DNA from: Triplophysa rosa
Lineage: Eukaryota; Chordata; Actinopteri; Cypriniformes; Nemacheilidae
Reading direction: 5' to 3'
NCBI RefSeq assembly: GCF_024868665.1
Contig: NC_079898.1
Location: 8,214,561-8,278,560, forward strand
DNA: 64,000 nucleotides
A program made the position numbers and the translations under genes. This document shows, one piece after another, positions 10,837 through 22,332 of the stretch. The notes under the pieces were generated by a model. That model ran no database searches and was not told where the DNA came from. It worked only from the letters and a program-made list of their open reading frames with translations. Numbering within the stretch: the stretch's first letter is position 1; every line of letters begins with the position of its first letter.

Positions 10837-11653
10837 TATAAGAATAGATATTCTAATGAAGCTTATTTGAAAATAACAAAAACTTTACCATCCACTATGC
10901 TTAACCGGTCACATGTTTGTTCTTTCTTGTGTCTTTTTCTCACTCTGCATTCTGGTTATCAGCATCTAATATAAGGTTGTCTGCTAGCCCGCACAGCTAC
11001 AAACTGTGAGGAAAAAAACATGCTTTTATTAATCGACATTTAACAGAATTGACATAATGTTCTAATGATAAACGTCTGCTGGAGGCTGTGTCATCCACTC
11101 TGTCAGAAAAACATTCAAGACTTTGCCAGATTTGTGTTCATATTTGGAAAGGAAGGCTTTTGATGTGTTTTGAAGGAACATATTGTTTCGCCTATAGCCT
11201 TGCACAACCACCGGCCTGGTGTGTTTCCATGTGTGCATGTGCACCTTTTCTTTTTATCGTTGCTCAATCAAAAGACCTTTCTTTTGTTCGTTAGTAGTAC
11301 GTCAAACTGAAAGACAGGAAGTTGTGGCAGAACTTAGACTTTATTACCCGTAGCCTGTTCAAAGGAAAAGTCAGTATCGTACAGCTCAAATCAGTACAGT
11401 TATTGGACAGGAATTCATCTAGTCACATTTATCGCTCAGGGCTCCTAATAAAACAATCCAGACATTAGATCGTAAATCAGAGCCTCACAATATGTGTAAG
11501 TTGACAAATAACATGGTCTGTTTTACATTAAAGTTATTTAAATGTAAAAAGAAAAGTGTATGTTTTTGTGGTCTAACTGGTCAAGATTTTCACTGCATTT
11601 TTAATCATGCTTTATTGCAGTTAAATAGTATTGTGGTTGACAAACATATATTT
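10837..11653. other. Low-copy non-coding stretch
   Basis: No gene, RNA or transposon end recognised. Overlapping short frames on both strands near 11062-11294 have no domain support. Confidence 0.4.
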
Positions 11654-11935
11654 TAGGGCGATTAATCGCATCCAAAATAAAAAAATTGTGTTCACATAAT
11701 ATATGTCTGTGTATTGTGCATATTTATTTTAAGTTATAAACACAAAAACATACATGTATATATATTTAGGGAATATTTATATTTTATATTTACCAATCAT
11801 TAAAATGATATATAAATGTCTATTCTTTTTTTTATTCTTAAATATATGCATGTATGTGTATATTAATACAAAATTAATATGCAAAGTACACAAACATATA
11901 TTATGTAAATCGCGATGAATCATTTGACAGCCCTA
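11654..11935. mobile_element. hAT MITE, TAGGGCTGTCAAACGATTAA family, copy 2 (left-end deletion)
   Basis: The right end (TCATTTGACAGCCCTA) and interior (CATAATATATGTCTGTGTAT, ACATACATGTATA) match the element at 8300-8662. The left end reads TAGGGC followed directly by GATTAATCGC, so the block TGTCAAAC is missing. No clear target duplication remains. Confidence 0.85.
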
Positions 11936-14180
11936 CTATTCTTTTTAAGTTAAATAAAAATTTCCTATAGCATGTAGTCAGTATAACTGCATGTTGAGTA
12001 TAGAATATGTTGTTACTATAGTTCTATAAAACAAACAAATTTATTTAACTGTGGGTTATATGAGATAAACACAAATGTTCGGCATTTGTCACCTTGTTGG
12101 AAACTGTAGGAAACCGCTGTCACTGCTTTACAACTACCCTTGAATACTTTATACTGTTCATGTACAAGTGGCCTGTCATTACTGCTGCAGCCTATAACAA
12201 ATAGTGAAATTACTCTGGCCTCTATCACATCATTTATCATCCTTTTTGTAAACATTTTCCTGTCATTTGTATGGTTCTTTATTGGTGTCCATACCTGGCA
12301 GTAAGTAATCACATATTTCTGTCTCCCTCTCCATCAACCCTTTCTCCAGCCTTGTTATTTTCCAGCTATTTCTCACAAGAATTTATCTCTCTGTTCTCTT
12401 TCCCTGTGTGACTGGGGTGATTTCATGATGTGTTTGAACATAAAGGCCTCTTTGTTTTCCTGGCAGAACTGAATACTTTATTAATGCACAAGTTGAGAGT
12501 TAATCAAGTTAAATAAGCTTTGAAAGTGTTTCAAGCGTACTGCATTAAAACTGCTCTTCAAAGGCTCTGGGAGCTTTGGCCACGTAAGTCATGTAGTACA
12601 GGATTAACTGTTTTACTGCTTGTACCTTAATGAGTGTGTGTCTGTGTCTATCGGAAGCCTTTTGTTCGCCTACTTCACACTTTGCACAGTGAGAAACACG
12701 CACATAAACACAACAATCTACACATTCGATCTATGAATGTTGAAATATATTTATCACATGTCTTGATCAATTTACGTGTACCTTGTAATTAAAGATGGAT
12801 TTGGATGTTTGATATATTTTGTGGAACGGTAATGACTTTCTGAAAAACAAGCCATGGACTTGCTAACAGAAAACGTTGGTTGGCAGTCAGTTATCTTCGG
12901 CATACAAAGAACTGGGAAGAAAAAACAAGCATATACTTGAGGCCCACAATCTAAATGTTTGATAACTGACATGTTATGTCATGTTTGGACTCCCATAAGA
13001 TAGTATCATACAGTATAAAGATAAAATAATATAAGTGAATTTTATAATAATTACCATTTAGATATTGTGTCAGTGAGCATATTGTCTTATTGGGTGTTAT
13101 GTAAGATTAGAAGAGTAGTGGTTTCCAGAAGTGTGAACAACTGTGTTTTGTGGCAAATCTTTGCACGCTATGGTTAATAGTCTTCATTTTCTTTATGCAC
13201 ATTTTCTTTATGAACTTTTGGAAATGCTGTATGATATAACCAGGACAGGTTACACGAGAGTCCAACAGTAGTGGAGTATAATGCTGGAATGTTTCTGTGT
13301 ACATATGATGAAATAGATTAGACAAGGTTTATTTTTCCTGGTCAAGGTTGCACCAGACTTTCAGATCCAAAGATCCCTGAGAGTGTCAGTGCTGGAGATT
13401 CTCAGAATTCACAGGAACAAACGCATCCCCTCCTCTTGCCCCACAGCTTTACCAGCTGGGCTGCAGGATATTGCTCCATTCTTCAGAAAAACCACAGGTT
13501 TGCTTGTGGCGTCCCTACTTGCAGACAGCAAAACAAACACACACATGAGGCCACCATGAGAGAGTTGAGGCAGGTTTTGAAAGAGTCATGTGATTGTGTC
13601 TATTTTTAGGGTTTGCTCTTCATGACTCATTGTTTGTCTTTGCTCTATGAAGCTCAATGAGTTAAACCCAAATCCTGTAATATAGCTACTGTATTCACCC
13701 ATTTCCTGTTTGCTACACAAGCACAGAGTTTAACATGGGTGTGTTGGTGTGTGTTTTTGTATAATCAGTGTATTAGGAAACATGCTATTACACTCGACCC
13801 CTTTGGATTACAAGCTTCTTATAAATGTCAACTAATGGACGATAGTCAGAATAAACAGTACGTTTCATATGACATGAATGAAAATGTGACTGTCAGGAAT
13901 ACGTTAACTGTTTGAGGAATTGCATATCTGTTAAATGATAGCATATCTGTAAAGTCCAAGATGGCTAAAGGTTTCTTGCTACCCACAGGAGGGTTCCATT
14001 TTATGCATGTTTATTTAGATTTCCTAATTATGAATCTAGATTATATCTAATTATTGTTAGTTTAGTTTATTTAGCTTTATTTATGTTCGTTTATTATTGC
14101 ATTTATCATATTTTTCTTTCAGCGCTCTCCTTGACCCTATTAGACCAGACCTGCAACCCATTTCGGAGTCATGACCCACC
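11936..14180. other. Low-copy non-coding stretch
   Basis: About 2.2 kb with no recognised repeat ends and no supported gene. The segment 12420-12600 has a mixed composition compatible with a conserved non-coding element, but this cannot be tested here. Confidence 0.4.
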
Positions 14181-14481
14181 AAGTAAGAACAAATGCCTCA
14201 GTTCACATCTTAATTGGTCATCTGTATTTTTGGGACAAAACGTTTTGTTGGCACTAACACTAATGTAAATGAAGAAAGCTCCGCCCTCGCGCCATTCCTC
14301 GTGACAGGAAGTGTCGTTTCGAGGGGGGAGAAGGTCAACGTTTTTGATTAAAGATTAGGAGGACTTATTTTGAAAAATAATAAGTCACAAAAACGCTACA
14401 ATACTCCATAAAAATGTATATATTTTTTCATTTTAATGTCATGTCGTCTTTAAACAACTTAATTGACCTCCTTTCATATGT

Positions 14482-15222
14482 CAATAGGGAGGAGATGACG
14501 TATTTTTGTATGCAAAACCCAGAAGGGAGTTAGCATTTTAGGACTTCCCGTTCCATCGTTCCAATGTCTATGGGTTTTTTGAATGGGTTATATAAAATAT
14601 TTAATAAGGTCTATGGTAAACAAAACCTCGAAATATTTTTTTACGTTTTATTCTATGACATAAAACACACCAATTATAACCCCCTTGTCATTTTTTTAAA
14701 GCCTTATTGTGTCTTAAAAACGGCGGTTGCTAACAAGTTGCTAAAAAGTGACTACTTCCTTTGGCGGGCACGTTAGACGTCATCGCGCACATAAAGCTCA
14801 CAAATAATGCAACATCGGCACAAATCTCTTAAAACGTAGATGTGGATTCATTCACGGAGTAATTAATCACCAGGGAACACATTTTTAATAAAGTTTGAAA
14901 GAGTTGTCGGAGGCTTGGTGGTGGTGACGTTGATTTAGAGCGACCTTAAGTGTAGTCTGTTGATAGCATTGTGTTAGCTTTTTACTTCTCCCGATTGTAT
15001 TTCGGCTTCAAAAGTAACAGATGTGGTGTCAACTTGTAAAGATTATCTTGATAGACCAAACGTGTAAGTGTCATAACCCTTTGTTGAACACAGAGCTTAT
15101 TTTTTGCGATTTTCCAAAAGTCTATGGGAAAAATGCATAGGCTTTCGATCGAGGGAACATGTGCGCCGCTAAATTCCGGGTTGGCATACAAAAACACGTC
15201 ATCTCTTTGGCTCCCTATTGCA
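14482..15222. mobile_element. Large imperfect inverted repeat (foldback DNA element)
   Basis: The left arm (14482-14590) contains CAATAGGGAG, GAGATGACGTATTTTTGTAT and TCTATGGG. The right arm (15110-15222), read as complement, contains CAATAGGGAG, GAGATGACGTGTTTTTGTAT and CCTATG in the same order. The interior of about 520 bp is not coding. Outer boundaries could extend to about 14180 and 15350. Superfamily unknown. Confidence 0.65.
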
Positions 15223-15350
15223 TTGTGTTTGAATCTGACAAACATCTCAAGTTGTTTATTAAACCATCTCAATAAAACTGTCACGTGACAGCGACATGTG
15301 CAAACACATTTGCGAATTATTTCACAATGTCTGCGTCACCCAACACTGGC

Positions 15351-15795
15351 AACGATGAAGGCGATAGAAACGATAACATTAGACTCTTTTGATGTAAACA
15401 GATAGTAAAAAGCTTTCTCAGTGTGGGAAAATTGCTTCGAAAAGTGCTAAAGGTGATGTGCTACAGCTGTGTGTGTGTGCATGGTGTGTAAGGCGGTTGA
15501 GAATCGTGACAGGGTCCAGACCCCTCACACAGGAGTCTCTGAAGTGGTGAGCCATTCCATATTCTCTGGATTATCCAAAGTTCCTCATGGGTCTACAGAC
15601 ATGTCAACCCCCTCCGCATGCAATGAAAGAGACAGAGCAGAGGGAAAGAATAGAGAGAGAGAGGTTAAAGTACAAAGTTATGTATGTAATGAGGTCAGTA
15701 TGACGGTAATGGCATGTATGGGAGGGTTCCTGCATCAGAGTATAATCCTCCATAGACTGAGAATACGTAAATAAACACTGGAAGATTCATGAACT
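15351..15795. other. Low-copy non-coding stretch
   Basis: A 101-codon plus-strand frame (15469-15774) crosses this stretch, but it shows no domain and no splice context. Nothing else recognised. Confidence 0.4.
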
Positions 15796-16796
15796 GGGGC
15801 CGTTGCAATAAGGAGGTTCAACTGTTTCAGAACAGCTGATTTGAGTTAGTTCTATCAACTCTGGGTAGGCTTACCTTGAGTTAAGCGCTTGCACCACAAC
15901 TACGACAAGCCATGATCAATGGAGCGCCGATATGACGATTCACCATGGCAACGGCACCAAAAAAAGCAACATGGCGGCAGAAAGCGCATTCCGCTCCGCA
16001 TACAGTGGATTTACTATGTGCTGAAAATGACTTAAATTTAAATGAATAAATAGATAATGTACCAATAAACAAACAAATGAATGAAACAACAGAAATAAAA
16101 CAGAAATAATAAACAAATTCTCTTACTCCTCATCAGTGCTCTAGGGATGAATGCATGATGTTATGGTGTATAGGACAGTTGTTAGGGTGTCAAACACTCA
16201 TGGCTGTTTCAGACTGATTAGTGGTTCGAACCCTGCTTAGAGCAGTTTTGGGTAGGAACGTCTGCATGTCTAAATTAATTGTTTATTACCTTTATCGCTT
16301 CATTTTTGCATTTATTAATTTCTTTCTGATGTAATACACAGCCACGATGGCTGATGTTATTGATGTAAGGAGGAATGAGATATATTTTGATATATCTAAT
16401 TCACTGTAAAGAAAAATGGTACAGTTTTAATAAAAATGCACATGGAAATGACAAAATTCCACTCGGGTCCTAAATTGCTCTGCTGAAATCAAAGTACATG
16501 CCTATGAATTAACGCAGCCTCTTCACATACAGGATCCTCTATAACAAAACACCACTTGCGCTTTAAAAAGGGGGAGGAGATGGAAAGAAACTCTGGGTCT
16601 CGACCAGGTTAGGTTCACAGAGTATGTTTGTTCACTGTGAGTATAAGTTACCTCTCTTTTAGAAACGTGCTTGAGTTAGCCCGCTTTCTCGGGTTTGACA
16701 TACCTCACATTCTGAAACGGAAAATCCAGAGGTTCACTCATTTCAGGGTTAATAGACTCAGAGTTTTTATTAAACCTCCTTTCTGAAATGGGCCCC
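15796..16796. mobile_element. DNA transposon relic with GGGGCC ends
   Basis: The left end GGGGCCGTTGCAATAAGGAG and the complement of the right end GGGGCCCATTTCAGAAAGGA share an inverted repeat that continues as GGTT(C/T)AA. TGAAC occurs beside both ends. Length 1,001 bp, no transposase. The interior includes a tRNA B-box-like GTGGTTCGAACCC. Superfamily not determined. Confidence 0.65.
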
Positions 16797-17665
16797 TGAA
16801 CACTAAAAACTGTTTATTTACACACCGCGTCGCTGTAGGTCACTAATGGAACAACAGAAATCAGGTAACCGGACAAAACTCTAAAAATGTTTTGGTGAAT
16901 ACATCATCGCTTGAAGATGTACACAAACAATAAACTTCTGTTATCAACTGCTGGTGCCAGCGTGATGTAATTGTGCCAGCATACTGGCTCTCGTTTTTGT
17001 AAATAAAGCACATTCCTACCAGCTTCATTTACATAGAAAGAAGGCATGTTTGTGATCAAACCAATTAAAGTTTAAATACAATTTAAAAAGTGTCTGGATT
17101 GCAGATGGCTGGTTAATACCCTGCAATACCACGCACAGAAGTGGCACAGCTGTTTGATGAACCACACACTAACAACCAATGCACATACACATAGGCTACA
17201 GTACAGTTTTTGTCTTTTGTTACTTTGTCAGTTCTTTCACACACCTCTTCAGCCTTTCCCAGAGTATTGAAGCTGTTACAGACCGCTGGCTGAAGTGTTT
17301 AGATCACAGCTGAAACATGGGAACTCTATGTCCTATCAGTCATTATCTGCTCCATTGTGTTTATTTCATAGCTGTGCATTCAGGAGATTTATAACACAAT
17401 ATGTCTAACTGGGAGTTTCAAACTGACATTATCAATGACTTGAGTCTTTGTCTAATGCAAACAGCAAAAGAAACCAAGGTGAACTGAAGTCTACCTGACA
17501 AAAAATGAGAAGTAAGAACTTGTAAGAAGTGACTCTTGAAAAGTTGAAAAGCGGTCATATAATGTCCTACTATACTTTATTTTTTTCTCTGACAGATTTC
17601 CATTTCCTTTCATGTCAAAATTCTTTACACAACTATGCACTGGTAGATACCAGTCATGCCATGGC
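16797..17665. other. Low-copy non-coding stretch
   Basis: No gene or transposon end recognised. Confidence 0.4.
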
Positions 17666-17880
17666 TACACAAAATAAAGGTGCTTAAAAGTTTCTTCACA
17701 GAAACCATTTTTGGTTGCCCAAAGAACCATTTAGTCAAAGGTTTTTTAAAGAACCATCTCTTTTTATGACTTTTTACAATCTGAAGAACCTTTTTCGCCA
17801 CAAAGAACATTTTTTGTGACCATGTAGACAAAAAAAATCTTCTATGGGATTGTGAAACACCTTTATTTTTAAGAGTGTAC
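17666..17880. mobile_element. Foldback MITE with AAATAAAGGTG ends
   Basis: The left end TACACAAAATAAAGGTGCTT and the complement of the right end GTACACTCTTAAAAATAAAG (followed by GTG) are related inverted repeats. The interior has repeated AAGAACC and GGTTCTT-like blocks that can fold, including AAAGAACCAT (17719-17728) and GAAGAACC. A common teleost MITE type. Confidence 0.75.
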
Positions 17881-18419
17881 ACCATTTAGAAGCGTAGAGC
17901 ATTTTTAAGGGGCCATTCAAAATGAGCTGTGTATGCTGACAAAAGGACATTTCTTGCACAAAACATATGAAATGCATATATTTCATAATGTTATACATTT
18001 TGCCACTGACAGAGTTTGTGGATGGTCTTATAGCAGTGGTCGGGAACCTATGGCTGTTTTCAAAAAGCATGTGGCAAAAAGCCAGGTTACCCTTCACCAT
18101 CATTTTATTATTAAAAACATCATAATATATGAATATTTCATGTTGTCCTGGCCAATACACGCATGCAGTGCTATGCACAAGCGTCATGACACTAATCAAC
18201 GGCAAACAACATTTCTTTGGTAACCTCTCGCACCCACAGCCCAGATTGAAGCAATTTAGAGCGCGAGGAGTTTAGAAGAGCGAGCGTCATGCTTTTATTG
18301 AAAGTTACGGCTCTCTGTGGCGTATGATACAGAACTCGTTGCCTCTCTATAATCACATGTAAAAAGTTTTAAAAACACACCATGCAGCAAAGTATCCGTT
18401 GAGCAGATGGAAGCAAACT

Positions 18420-18506
18420 GCGACGAGTCAGTATGGATGCGCTGTGTTTAGCTCCTCATATCCGTGTGAGCAGTCTTTCTTGAGAATATTATTGAGAATC
18501 CAATAA
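18420..18506 (+). pseudogene. hAT transposase C-terminal dimerisation domain fragment
   Basis: The plus-strand frame at 18420 reads ATSQYGCAVFSSSYPCEQSF followed by LRILLRIQ and a stop. The core FSSSYPCEQSF resembles the conserved F-G-S-x-Y-x-C-E-x-x-F block of hAT dimerisation domains. The frame stays open upstream for a few codons (RWKQT). The rest of the transposase is missing or unreadable, so this is a relic. It fits the hAT-like ends of the surrounding element. Confidence 0.6.
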
Positions 18507-18514
18507 TAATCCTA

Positions 18515-19140
18515 AATATTTAAATTCATGTACTACCTCAAGTTTTGACACATACAAACAGTTTTTCTAACATTAAGATGTAAACGTGAATTGATAAGCC
18601 ATTGTGCAATTTGATTCATAGTGTCAGTCAATATCTGTGCAGCCTGTTGTTGACTTTTTGCAAGTACATACAACACAACATCATCCGCATACATTTGACA
18701 ATTAACATCTGGAGGACATACATTTGGTAAATCATTTACATACATACTAAACAATAATGGGCCTAAAATAGAACCTTGCGGAACTCCAATATTATAATCC
18801 AAGTAATCTGATGTCGCATTTATAATCCGTACAGATTGTTTTCTATATAACCACATAACGGCCTCAGTTGAAAAATTAAAATGTAATAACCGACAAAAGT
18901 AAAATCTCATGATTTACAGTTTCAAAAGCTTTCTTAAAATCCAGGAATACAGCACCAACTACACCTCCTTTATCCATCAAGCATTAAATATTTTCCAACA
19001 TAAAACAATTTGCCGTTTCTGTAGAATATCTTTTTCTAAAACCGAATTGCATCGGGTGAAGAGAAAAGGCACTATTATCGAGATATGTGATTATTTGCTT
19101 ACGTCCACAGACCACAGTTTCAATTCAGGTCCCTGTATAT
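18515..19140 (-). pseudogene. Non-LTR retrotransposon reverse transcriptase fragment
   Basis: The minus-strand frame 18533-18910 (125 codons) shows IGVPQGSILGPLLFSMYVND, then CQMYADDVVLYV and a QIAQWLINSRLHLNVRKT thumb motif. Upstream on the same strand, in shifted frames (18911-19070), MQFGFRKRYSTET and FLDFKKAFETVNHE are readable, so the order fingers-palm-thumb is preserved. It lacks an endonuclease and a 3' tail. It differs in sequence from the L2-type RT at 8671-9610 and is a separate CR1/Rex1-type family. It lies inside the hAT relic. Confidence 0.85.
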
Positions 19141-19321
19141 TGTTCTTTTCCTTCGATAAGATAACATGTCCATAGACAGCTCAAAAACAGTGAAACAAAC
19201 GAAATGCATACACAGAAGTGCATACAATTGCATAGGAGTTTCTGCAATGGCTCTTTTGCAAAAATGAATTAACCAAAACTAGAAAAATGGCTCTTTGGTT
19301 AAAAAAGGTTCCCGACCCGTG

Positions 19322-20553
19322 CTCTTAGGCATGAATGGGATTGATGTCTTTGCACTCTGTTGCCTTTTACCTCAAAGTTCAGTACAGTCTCTGTTAAAGT
19401 TCATGGGACTGTGTGGTGTTCTAGTGGTACCATCAGACATCAGATGGATGTCATTTTCCTGAATTACTTTTTTTAGTATTATATTATATTATATCTCGGC
19501 CAAATATTTTCCTTTCCTAACAAACCATACGTCAATGGAAAGCTTATTTATCTAGCTTTCAGATTATGTCTAAATCTCAATTTAAAAAAATTAACCATTA
19601 TGACTGGTTTTGTGGTTAAGGGCCACATATGATCATGAAAGTTGCAAAAAAAATTGAGTCAGGATTATTAAGACCGATCTCATGGCAATTCGTAACTATT
19701 TGTGATATGTATGATGTGAATTGTAGAAAAATGTATGATTATTAGAAAACTAAAATGTACTAATAAGAATGTACGAATTGAATAACCAACTTTTTAAAAC
19801 ATTTACAAACTGCTGGGAGATCGAGTTGAATTTTTTTGAAGAAAATTATAGAAAGATGTAACAAACTTTCCACTTTATGACCTCGGGCAGGTTTCTGGTT
19901 TCCCAATAAGCTTTCTTGATGTGTAAATGTGTACAATATATTATTGTTTTGGCTTTTTGACATCAGTTTTTAGTTTCAGTAGATGCTCTTTTATGGACTG
20001 GGGGAAGGTTGCATTTCTGAGGCATATAGCATGTTTTCATAGCACAGTGAACTTGGGAAATGTTTGGAAAAAAAATTTTCCTGATCTTATTCCATAATAT
20101 GACCCTTATATTACAAACATGACTAAGATGTGAAAAGAGAGATTTTAAACTTTGTTTTTAAAAGTAATTCATTATTTAAAGTCAACTCACATGATCAAAC
20201 ATCAAACTCCCCCCGACACGGCAAACAACCTTTCCAGTTGTGCAACAAATGTGACAACAAATACTAGCTAACAGCGACCCATTTTCTACATAAACACACA
20301 CAAACTTGACGCATCATCAACCGTGTCAGTGAATTGAAGTTGACTTCATTTGCCACAATAAAACAAGGGACTCTTTTATAAGGAGACTAGTGGTCCATCT
20401 GGAAGAACTTTAAATGTCTCTCCAACAATCTTCCACAATGTCTTTATAATCTCTTTAAAAAAAGCAAAAGACGTTCCTTTCAAACTTTTCTGGCGGTAAT
20501 TCAGAGCAGCAATCAGTGTGTCAATGTGTGTGTATGTAACGGTGTAAGGTGGT

Positions 20554-20554
<1 letters not shown>
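19322..20554. other. Low-copy or unclassified non-coding stretch
   Basis: Includes AT-rich sequence and a GGGCCACATATGATCATG motif near 19620 that may belong to an unresolved repeat. No gene recognised. Confidence 0.35.

Positions 20555-20588
<34 letters not shown>
20555..20588. repeat. (GT)n microsatellite
   Basis: 17 uninterrupted GT units. Confidence 0.97.
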
Positions 20589-20590
<2 letters not shown>

Positions 20591-22332
20591 GCGTATAGCA
20601 CACTTGCAAATATTTATCTGTTACAGAAACAAATGACGACTGTCATCTACCTGAACAGCCTTCAGGTTGAAATAACACGCACTTTACGGAGAAGAAAAGT
20701 CAACGTTTCTCACGCGAGTGTAATGAAGGTTGATTTGGCCGTCTTAAATGAGAAGGGTTGAAAAATAATTTACAAAAACGTTCTTGCAAACTGATATGAA
20801 CCGTCCAACCTCTGCCATGTTTATTGTTCTATCCAACTAAACCGCAATTAATCATGATTTACACCACGCCTATAGTTCTTTTGCATGGCGTGAAGCCTGT
20901 GTGAACATGTTTGGCTCCACACTTTCACACACATACATTTAAACTGTAAGAAGAAAGAAAAAGGAATTTATGTTAGGATTTCACCCTTCCACTACATTGA
21001 CTAATGGAAGGTAAAGTTTATAAGATCTTGACATACAACTCTTGCCATCTTAGGTCATACTTAAACAAAAGGATCTTCATAGTTCTTGTGAAAGGTTTGA
21101 GATGTTAAGAAATTAAGAAGCTCTTTTCGCAACAATTTAATTTTAATGTACAATTTTATGAATGGTCTCTTTTTCTTGCTCTCTCTCTCTCTTTCAAACA
21201 CACAGCACACATAAACCCCCACATACGTAACACCCACATCCACCTTGCTGTGAGCTTTCATCTGGTACCTGGTACCTTCATGTGTCCGATAAACATTGAT
21301 TCAATCTAAATGTGGACCACAGAACTCCAAATCAGAATCGATGTATCGCCATAAATAAATTTTGATAACTGAAAGAGACAATGTTGAAGGACATGAGTCT
21401 TGACCAAAGTGCCATATATACCAAAAACTCATTGTGCCTCTACTTGAAGAAATAAGCCTGTGCAAATCCAAATACATTGAAAGTGCCACTCAATGAATGT
21501 AGCTTGCACAATTTTAATTCGTTTTCATTTCCTTACAGCTGTTTTTGGTTATTCTCTTGTGCCCTGGTATGGGTCATGGCCCTTTTCAGCTCTACACCTT
21601 CATTCAACTGGCATGGCAGGACCCGAAAATATGTTTTATTTTCATATGCTGGATCTGAATCATAGCAATTCATAACATTTCATAAGTGGTGTTTATGGCC
21701 TCGCCCGCTCCAAACTTCCCCTTTTCTCTCCTAATTGCTGGTGTTTCTGTGGAGTTGCTCTCAGAGGAGTTGGAAAGCTTGTCTCGGGCTTGTCCAGCCG
21801 GTGCTCGAACAACACTCTGCATTATTCCACTTTACTGTAACACACATTTTTACAAGCTGGACAAAGCCAAAGCAGGAGGTACTCCAGCCTGTAAATCAAT
21901 GCTCCTTTATGAAGAGGAGAAATGATTGCAATAACTTTTGCCCTATAAAAACAGAAGGAGAGAGGAGGAAAGAGAAAATGTCAAAGTAGTTGAAACAAAT
22001 CCCTGCTGCAGAAACTCCATTGGATGCCATTGAAGTTACATATGTGTTGTTGTTAGGGGGTGGTAGTAGACTATAATGGAAGGGCTAACGCTGCCTATGT
22101 TTTGATTGGGTTTATTTCAGTTTTAGTAGTGTAAGCTGTTTCATTAAAATGCTGTAGCACACAGAAATACGCCAGGCTTGTTAAAGATATTGCTGGATTG
22201 ATGGAATAAAGCGTTTGTAGAAAGGAGGGGAAAAATAGTTTATCTGTTTTGTTTTGTTTTATTGAAATACAACTATAGTTATGGTAACATACTACAATGC
22301 CTATTGTGTTTATCCACAGATATGGAAAAAAC
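20589..22332. other. Low-copy non-coding stretch
   Basis: About 1.7 kb without recognised repeats. Overlapping short frames at 21477-21989 have no domain support. Confidence 0.4.

Larger units (their letters stand above)
18034..19321. mobile_element. hAT (Charlie-like) transposon relic, interrupted by a LINE
   Basis: The left end CAGTGGTCGGGAACCTATGG and the complement of the right end CACGGGTCGGGAACCTTTTT form an imperfect inverted repeat. Both ends continue toward GGCTnTTTT-like sequence. A fragment of the hAT dimerisation domain is readable at 18420-18506, after which a LINE RT fragment interrupts the element (about 18515-19140). The target duplication is not clear. Confidence 0.75.

Noticed and set aside
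16217..16229. A functional tRNA gene
   Set aside because: Only the B-box is convincing; I could not place an acceptor stem or anticodon arm.
21477..21989. Host exon cluster
   Set aside because: Overlapping frames in different registers, no recognisable domain, and no consistent splice sites.
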